DNA from: Vibrio sp. JC009
GTDB taxonomy: Bacteria; Pseudomonadota; Gammaproteobacteria; Enterobacterales; Vibrionaceae
Assembly (NCBI RefSeq): GCF_029016485.1
Contig: NZ_CP092107.1
Span: 992,001-1,056,000, forward strand
DNA length: 64,000 nucleotides
Direction: 5' to 3'
The notes beneath the pieces were generated by a model. It was not told the origin of the DNA. It saw only the letters and a program-made list of their open reading frames with translations, and did no database searches. Numbering within the stretch: the first letter of the stretch is position 1; each line of letters starts with the position of its first letter. The translations under genes were made by a program, and so were the position numbers. Of this stretch, positions 63,536 to 64,000 are shown piece after piece.

Positions 63536-64000
63536 ATGAGTAAAGTACTGGTAATTTCTGGTCACCCGAATCTGGCCGAATCTTATACAAACCGCGTAAT
63601 TCTGGATGAACTGAATACTCAGCTAAGCGATGTGTCTGTACGCCGTCTGGACAGTCTGTATGCAGATTCAAAAATCGATGTTGCCGCAGAGCAGAAAGCC
63701 CTGACTGAAGCTGAGGTGATCGTACTGCAATTCCCGTTCTACTGGTATTCAGTACCGGGTTTAATGAAAACCTGGATCGATGAAGTCATGACATTTAACT
63801 TCGCCTTTGGTCCGGAAGGCGACAAGCTAAAAGGTAAAGACTTTATCCTGTCATTCACTGTCGGCGGTCCGCAGGAGTCTTACCAGCCGCTGGGTTACAA
63901 CCACTTCAACATTGAAATGTTTATGTACCCGCTACAGCAGATGGCTTATCTGGCCAGCATGAACTACCACGCTCCGGTTTATACCCATAGCATGGTTTAC
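63536..64000 (+). CDS. NAD(P)H dehydrogenase (quinone), flavodoxin-like; 3' end cut
   Basis: 155 residues visible before the window ends. Flavodoxin-like fold: VLVISGHPNLAESYTN (FMN phosphate loop), LQFPFYWYSVPGLMKTW and FAFGPEGDKLKGKD, as in KefF/MdaB/NQO1-type two-electron quinone reductases. It needs FAD or FMN and NAD(P)H. ATG 63536 has GAAGAG at proper spacing; ATG 63527 is the alternative. The active part is largely within the window but the C-terminus is missing. Confidence 0.88.
   Translation, partial: MSKVLVISGHPNLAESYTNRVILDELNTQLSDVSVRRLDSLYADSKIDVAAEQKALTEAEVIVLQFPFYWYSVPGLMKTWIDEVMTFNFAFGPEGDKLKGKDFILSFTVGGPQESYQPLGYNHFNIEMFMYPLQQMAYLASMNYHAPVYTHSMVY

Overview
The window looks like chromosome of a marine gammaproteobacterium, most likely Vibrio or a close relative. 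Reasons: Vibrio-type chemosensory and c-di-GMP genes, a TRAP sugar-acid transporter, a proXWV osmolyte importer beside an EctR/CosR-type MarR gene, a KdgR homologue very close to the enterobacterial protein, and moderate G+C. I saw no rRNA, tRNA, CRISPR or prophage. No homology search was run; names rest on motifs, length, order and remembered families.

Layout. 1-2079: C-terminal part of a very large hybrid sensor kinase, cut by the window edge. 2115-7052: an ABC exporter laid out like E. coli YbhGFSR. 7208-10827: a PAS-GGDEF protein, an AraC regulator, a small unknown protein and a short methyl-accepting-like protein. 11008-22067: a catabolic island with a sodium:solute symporter and two newly noticed small membrane proteins, a LysR regulator, and the chain BKACE, thiolase, cyclase-family hydrolase, 3-hydroxyacyl-CoA dehydrogenase, SDR, cupin and AtoA/AtoD CoA transferase, controlled by a KdgR-like regulator with visible TGAAA/TTTCA operators. 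The substrate is unknown; the expected end product is acetyl-CoA.

22533-36517: a complete chemosensory locus with two tandem CheY-STAS-CheA modules, CheW, an HBM-like receptor, CheR, CheB, an EAL phosphodiesterase and, at its head, a receptor-like protein ending in a CheZ-like phosphatase motif. 36617-41858: an RraA-like aldolase facing a tight four-gene operon for coenzyme B12-dependent glutamate mutase (glmS, glmE, mutL) plus an AMP-forming ligase. No methylaspartate ammonia-lyase is present, which points to 3-methylaspartate being made and activated rather than degraded. This is my main candidate for an undescribed system.

42033-51246: an aromatic amino acid permease, a REP-associated transposase with its scattered GGGACAGGCACC repeats, cosR-like/proXWV, a quinone oxidoreductase and a membrane diguanylate cyclase. 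51265-58695: a palindromic interspersed repeat, then a GntR-controlled sugar-acid locus: TRAP DctPQM divergent from a 2-hydroxyacid dehydrogenase, a second RraA-like aldolase, a KDG-kinase-like protein and a KDPG aldolase. 58788-64000: arfB, an exported DUF1254/DUF1214 protein, an orphan RHH antitoxin-like protein, and an SDR/LysR/NAD(P)H-quinone-reductase group that shares a TTAG-N7-CTAA operator; the last gene runs off the window.
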